A DNA stretch of 64,000 bases from Rhynchopus sp. YZ270_cl-10. Its lineage: Eukaryota > Euglenozoa > Diplonemea > Diplonemida > Diplonemidae. This document shows, piece by piece, positions 62,501 through 64,000 of the stretch (position 1 is the first letter of the stretch; each line of letters begins with the position of its first letter). A program made the translations under genes and the position numbers. The stretch lies in the NCBI GenBank assembly GCA_964035575.1, contig OZ037897.1, positions 992,001 to 1,056,000 of the forward strand. The letters are read 5' to 3'. The notes below the pieces were generated by a model. It did not search any database. It was not told the origin of the DNA and saw only the letters and a program-made list of their open reading frames with translations.

Positions 62501-64000
62501 TGAAGGGGAGGGTGAAGCGGCGTCGTCGCCTGCACCAGGGCAGGGTAGGCCGAACTACGTAGGGTACACACCTGGCAATACCATTGGGTGTGGTGTGCTG
62601 CGGGGGACGAATGAAGTGTTTTTTACAAGAAATGGGCATCTTCTTGGGTTCCACGCAGCGATTCCCGGTGGGGAGTGGTACCCCTCGATTTGGCTTGGGT
62701 CGAAGGCAGTGCTGCAGTGTAGGTTCTGCCCGCCGTTCCGGTTTGCGTCGCGCCATCCATTTGTCCGCCCGCTCTCAGAGGTTGAGGTGCTGAACAGACG
62801 TGTCCGTGCAGCAGCGTGGCGTACGATGTCCTCTGTTGCCTTCAAGGCAGCAAAGTACGACGTAACGCACCCAGATGTGATCAACCCCATCACCAGTCTG
62901 ATCTCCTCTGGAATCGAAACCGTGCTGACGTCCTTCGGAAACAAGGTGAAGTGGATCCATGCCCGCGCAGCCCTCTCCGTTCTGGTTCGCGTTGCCGCAG
63001 GGAAAGGTGTGCTGAAGCCTTTGGTCATCGATGGGACAACCAAAGCGCTGTTCCGTCTTGCATGCGACTCTGATGCGCCGTTGGTGTTGCGGGTACAGGC
63101 GTTGGGTGTGCTGTGTCCTGTGGTGTCGCAGTCGCCGTGCAACATCTGGAAAGACATGATCCAATCGGTGCTAGACGCCAGAGCAGAGCAGGAAGGGAAG
63201 GACGTCGACACAACGTTGGTGTGGACAAGCAATGTCGGGCGCGCTGCAAGCCACCTCGGCATACGTGAGGAACCACTACCCCAGGTTGCTCCCATCGGCC
63301 CGGAGCTTCCGGGAAGCTCGACCATCCGACTGCTTGAGAACCTGATGGTGAAGTGCTCGCCCTTCCGGAGCACCGGGACCTCTGCGTTGGCAGTGGCGTC
63401 AAGCTGTTTGCTGCGTGCGCTGCTCTCCTCCCCATCCTGGCAGAAGACAATGTCGTTGACCCTCAGCGGGCACCTCCAGCGGTTTGCAGAGTCCATCACA
63501 AACCATCGCGACTCCTTCACCAACGTCATCGACTCCTCAGCGGGTACAGGCTTCTTCATTGCAATGCGCGTCTTAGGCGCGCTGCCTGCCTTGACAGAAT
63601 GCGGCATGCGGGTCTTGGTGCACAGCCCCGGAACCTCCCCCATGCAGGCAACTGTCACAGAATGGCACCCCACCCTGCCAAATGCTTGCGTCGTCGCCGA
63701 TGGTGTATCCCGTGAAGTTGCAGTCAGCAGGCTCGAACCTGCAGACGGACCTGCAGGAGGGTCCTGCCCCATGCCACCACCGAACACTGGATACCTCTTG
63801 AAGGCTGCGCTGGATGTAGCGGAGGCTGCGTTCGCTGCGTCGGAGCATCATGATACTGAAATCGAAACCGTCAAACAGCGGGTCAAAGAGCCGCTTCCGT
63901 ACCTCAAATGGCTTGCCGAGGTCTCCTGCGAAAAGGCATCTGACGCGCACTCCACAAGCAACTGTGTTGGCCTTCTCTACGCACTTCCCAATGTGACCGG
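56508..64000 (+). CDS. Giant LamG/SPRY scaffold protein (partial, runs off the window)
   Basis: An uninterrupted frame of 2497 codons from ATG 56508 to the window end; the C-terminus is missing. Residues 1-160 are low-complexity and acidic. About 620-690 is Ser/Pro/Thr-rich. About 700-905 is a concanavalin-like LamG module (CTLEAWVRGAVDSPATILCW, HHWVHLCVTYDGASGWALYR, CVAEARVWSEARTADQVRAY, NLLAYWPMDQ). About 1860-2085 is a B30.2/SPRY-like module (YYEVRVSSLQPVG, IAIGLARSP, VGYTPGNTIGCGVL, NEVFFTRNGHLLGF, EWYPSIWL). The remainder is helical, ARM/HEAT-like. Very large LamG/SPRY proteins include HECT-type ubiquitin ligases such as HECTD4, so a catalytic domain could lie beyond the window; nothing seen here proves that. 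No signal peptide. Confidence 0.8.
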   Translation, partial: MANPATLPLSPSDILVPKSLPSRQGQSGSGKTTVPDATKLGLNHLWHNDERVVEVARAYRHDTAPHMTPTYDCGEFDSIDQTHDVQNHGKIIPSSRYREQHTRRLVVLSEATKADATRFAESQNSMEEIVEDDCDSETSSESEEDPDAAIGDSGGGNMLGIPLDRPPSLAQRTLDCGAAVALSLLSSVALESPILIRDVLRNIDKWLDHCVPCSLSPHTGYATMMTGGTVRRLLSFLLTAWQRGHPAAVKLAIQLALSRGELPLLVDVSWGLVTQEKAAIPPPSPSRKKSKKDRHKVPLLPGEAVMEELTHAREFLFSTYCPSRRLALPAFLRGEKRVAVGVGAVQGLAVSGGTASVLIATPGHKTGAALLQMAEGIDRRVLTPFPVDADSVPSVASLLGGGMIAVASSAVAVHDPKDRECLLFDVNVCDTATKAWKRYRIKIRHPHRPNERVMCKVVSFSDTKLSQEKVMVVLATSSVPVDEKSSSSANPSSMRRLLMELQGHHQWEVMVTNVRAGDIELEAATNSLIGSISRDTEVSPHLQENIADLLMNASRADKKSDEDKDVAISRASAHWVSLEDAVPLEKDAEEEIDLNSRSPSPTPSGPTAERPSTPATSPGASSANGSVASHSPRSPTHHDPTPAPATPSNTPVPTVEPTRSVILRIPGTRTRGGRHRQSALSLTRNSLPEFSHALPKISRSQPCTLEAWVRGAVDSPATILCWGTPEYRVHLSIDRQKRHTLYFVGSTTKHQHRGVSASVPGADSHHWVHLCVTYDGASGWALYRNGNLIGEPHLKDAHDKPAEQEDGHGVTAALRGVRVPRTSSIPDMRSSDRVMHGSLGNAFVGCVAEARVWSEARTADQVRAYLHTSLRGHDLSTESNLLAYWPMDQSVGVVAFDHSAHRRHLLLQDGAGWEHVPDMPVFRRTDAKAENWPTYIPSLRGLSMFVADKELMLSVPKMTGGTANASRVISTYDAKTGTLLREKLIPIGLPVLCQGVADGSEGGTPLPLDGPLALDTVTGDVWALSQPTGLLASGSSGGVADTVADDEMPTLGEAGDDWPRVAGKGILNMLGSLAQRHTPTAPSVLSSLYLSPVVSCLKTLCRLLALGCQAHDVDLCKGAARLLNACFSQNGWSSRAIYRHQDMLEELFNHAVTIVNDNSAFWTTPSLTNTVEELLRSGVSAGVFFPSTTAKVAQFQKLLHQGWGSGTQGLSPSERTVMDVLVNALAGASAHYLLKGESVSQMLKQLVTAVRHADAPPLLPLASALQRCVIGLATRGEAESEQRLCNYLTELFSIAKDEPHDAPIAISNLAPILVGSLFLLHSRLTPHCDLVKELMGFKTTLIKLADSQRGAPIVSLTEAASTFWHELRLTSSGSSLSCSTYEFGAATSVALTIDSVGDYSVVYWDPNRTGSLLQSAEISEIRPTRVTLETSRLVIAEVQVKDGRRRRRATNERDSARPVSGVLRAFGTEMAPRIGWLLDLITSVFMITVQIACHAGIQPNNMSSTVEMEWVTGSVIFRGGIVEDDSLHNDICLDLLNGTEEGLRVFKELQAKLYDGRQQNGGYGTTTMLRAMLAALARLTHPFPVPATINALAPLMSVVELHRDAICLKLGDDGDDMVIDTFVKRCEFIVRSVRDTGVSTDNDTWRPGFAPPTRKRSAAELGELGRRMASPDQHDDNVLLAAHELLRLCTSPNLEVKELHSALVSQKNFTEKRREGFATCVQMLNEVAELPLEKVPRGFIFLEVLRVVTACVAASGSHPLAGCHGAGPTASSQTQSCFFDILRTAFSAEGMTDPLQQAQLEALQMALLQFDWNASDLFMLVEVGALRKLHDNCSLPAVQANFSTYQQLHLSPDLWRGAFCVGRGLLTLKLTADALGAAVFNPPGTENNTAAWACDQPLEVGASATAAAAETEVLHTVTPWKLDPPNPNAPRDATCQCEYYEVRVSSLQPVGSANGAYLDRDRRSTIAIGLARSPTDGGAPSKFVWWKSDGSFASELRSEGEGEAASSPAPGQGRPNYVGYTPGNTIGCGVLRGTNEVFFTRNGHLLGFHAAIPGGEWYPSIWLGSKAVLQCRFCPPFRFASRHPFVRPLSEVEVLNRRVRAAAWRTMSSVAFKAAKYDVTHPDVINPITSLISSGIETVLTSFGNKVKWIHARAALSVLVRVAAGKGVLKPLVIDGTTKALFRLACDSDAPLVLRVQALGVLCPVVSQSPCNIWKDMIQSVLDARAEQEGKDVDTTLVWTSNVGRAASHLGIREEPLPQVAPIGPELPGSSTIRLLENLMVKCSPFRSTGTSALAVASSCLLRALLSSPSWQKTMSLTLSGHLQRFAESITNHRDSFTNVIDSSAGTGFFIAMRVLGALPALTECGMRVLVHSPGTSPMQATVTEWHPTLPNACVVADGVSREVAVSRLEPADGPAGGSCPMPPPNTGYLLKAALDVAEAAFAASEHHDTEIETVKQRVKEPLPYLKWLAEVSCEKASDAHSTSNCVGLLYALPNVT

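Noticed and set aside
1-64000. CRISPR arrays, bacterial operons, rRNA genes
   Set aside because: No spaced direct repeats of CRISPR type, no Shine-Dalgarno-linked gene runs, and spliceosomal introns are present, so the window is eukaryotic.

Overview
This window is eukaryotic nuclear DNA, most likely from a protist. The protein genes are G+C-rich. They sit in A/T-rich spacers full of homopolymer runs, and some have GT-AG introns. Every gene I can support is on the + strand: about eleven over roughly 60 kb. Most start codons follow, within about 60 bases, a T- or pyrimidine-rich tract ending in AG. Co-directional genes with splice-acceptor-like sequence just before the ATG would fit polycistronic transcription with spliced-leader trans-splicing, as in Euglenozoa (for example diplonemids). 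That is an inference; I found no spliced-leader, tRNA or rRNA gene here.

Layout: (1) 1-3.7 kb holds two pairs of tandem arrays (10-bp and 7-bp units) around a decayed minus-strand coding remnant. (2) 3.8-6.8 kb is a TPR/LRR-like protein with a lysine-rich tail. (3) 7.7-10.2 kb is a protein with half a RING finger, a coiled coil, a charged linker and two PDZ-like modules. (4) 14.0-17.2 kb is a secreted-looking protein made of 13 near-identical repeats of about 80 residues, rich in N-glycosylation sequons. (5) 20.1-26.8 kb is a four-exon HEAT-repeat protein of about 1877 aa, perhaps HEATR5-like. (6) 28.6-34.0 kb is a five-exon LRR plus coiled-coil protein; one of its introns contains a dispersed repeat. 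(7) 35.4-50.9 kb is a tandem array of four nearly identical genes (about 922-925 aa). Each has a 25-nt last exon and a central linker of about 100 residues that differs completely between some copies. (8) 53.4-56.0 kb has a 295-aa orphan and a two-exon coiled-coil protein. (9) From 56.5 kb to the window end runs a giant uninterrupted frame (at least 2497 codons) with LamG-like and SPRY modules.

The two most notable signals are these. First, the four-gene array looks like cassette diversification of one linker on a homogenised backbone, with a mosaic of shared variants that suggests gene conversion. Second, the spacers carry a large set of short dispersed hairpins, all read on the gene strand. 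Their stems change in a paired (compensatory) way around a conserved ACGAGAG-type loop, followed by a T-rich tail. This points to a structure that works as RNA, possibly in transcript processing or 3'-end formation.
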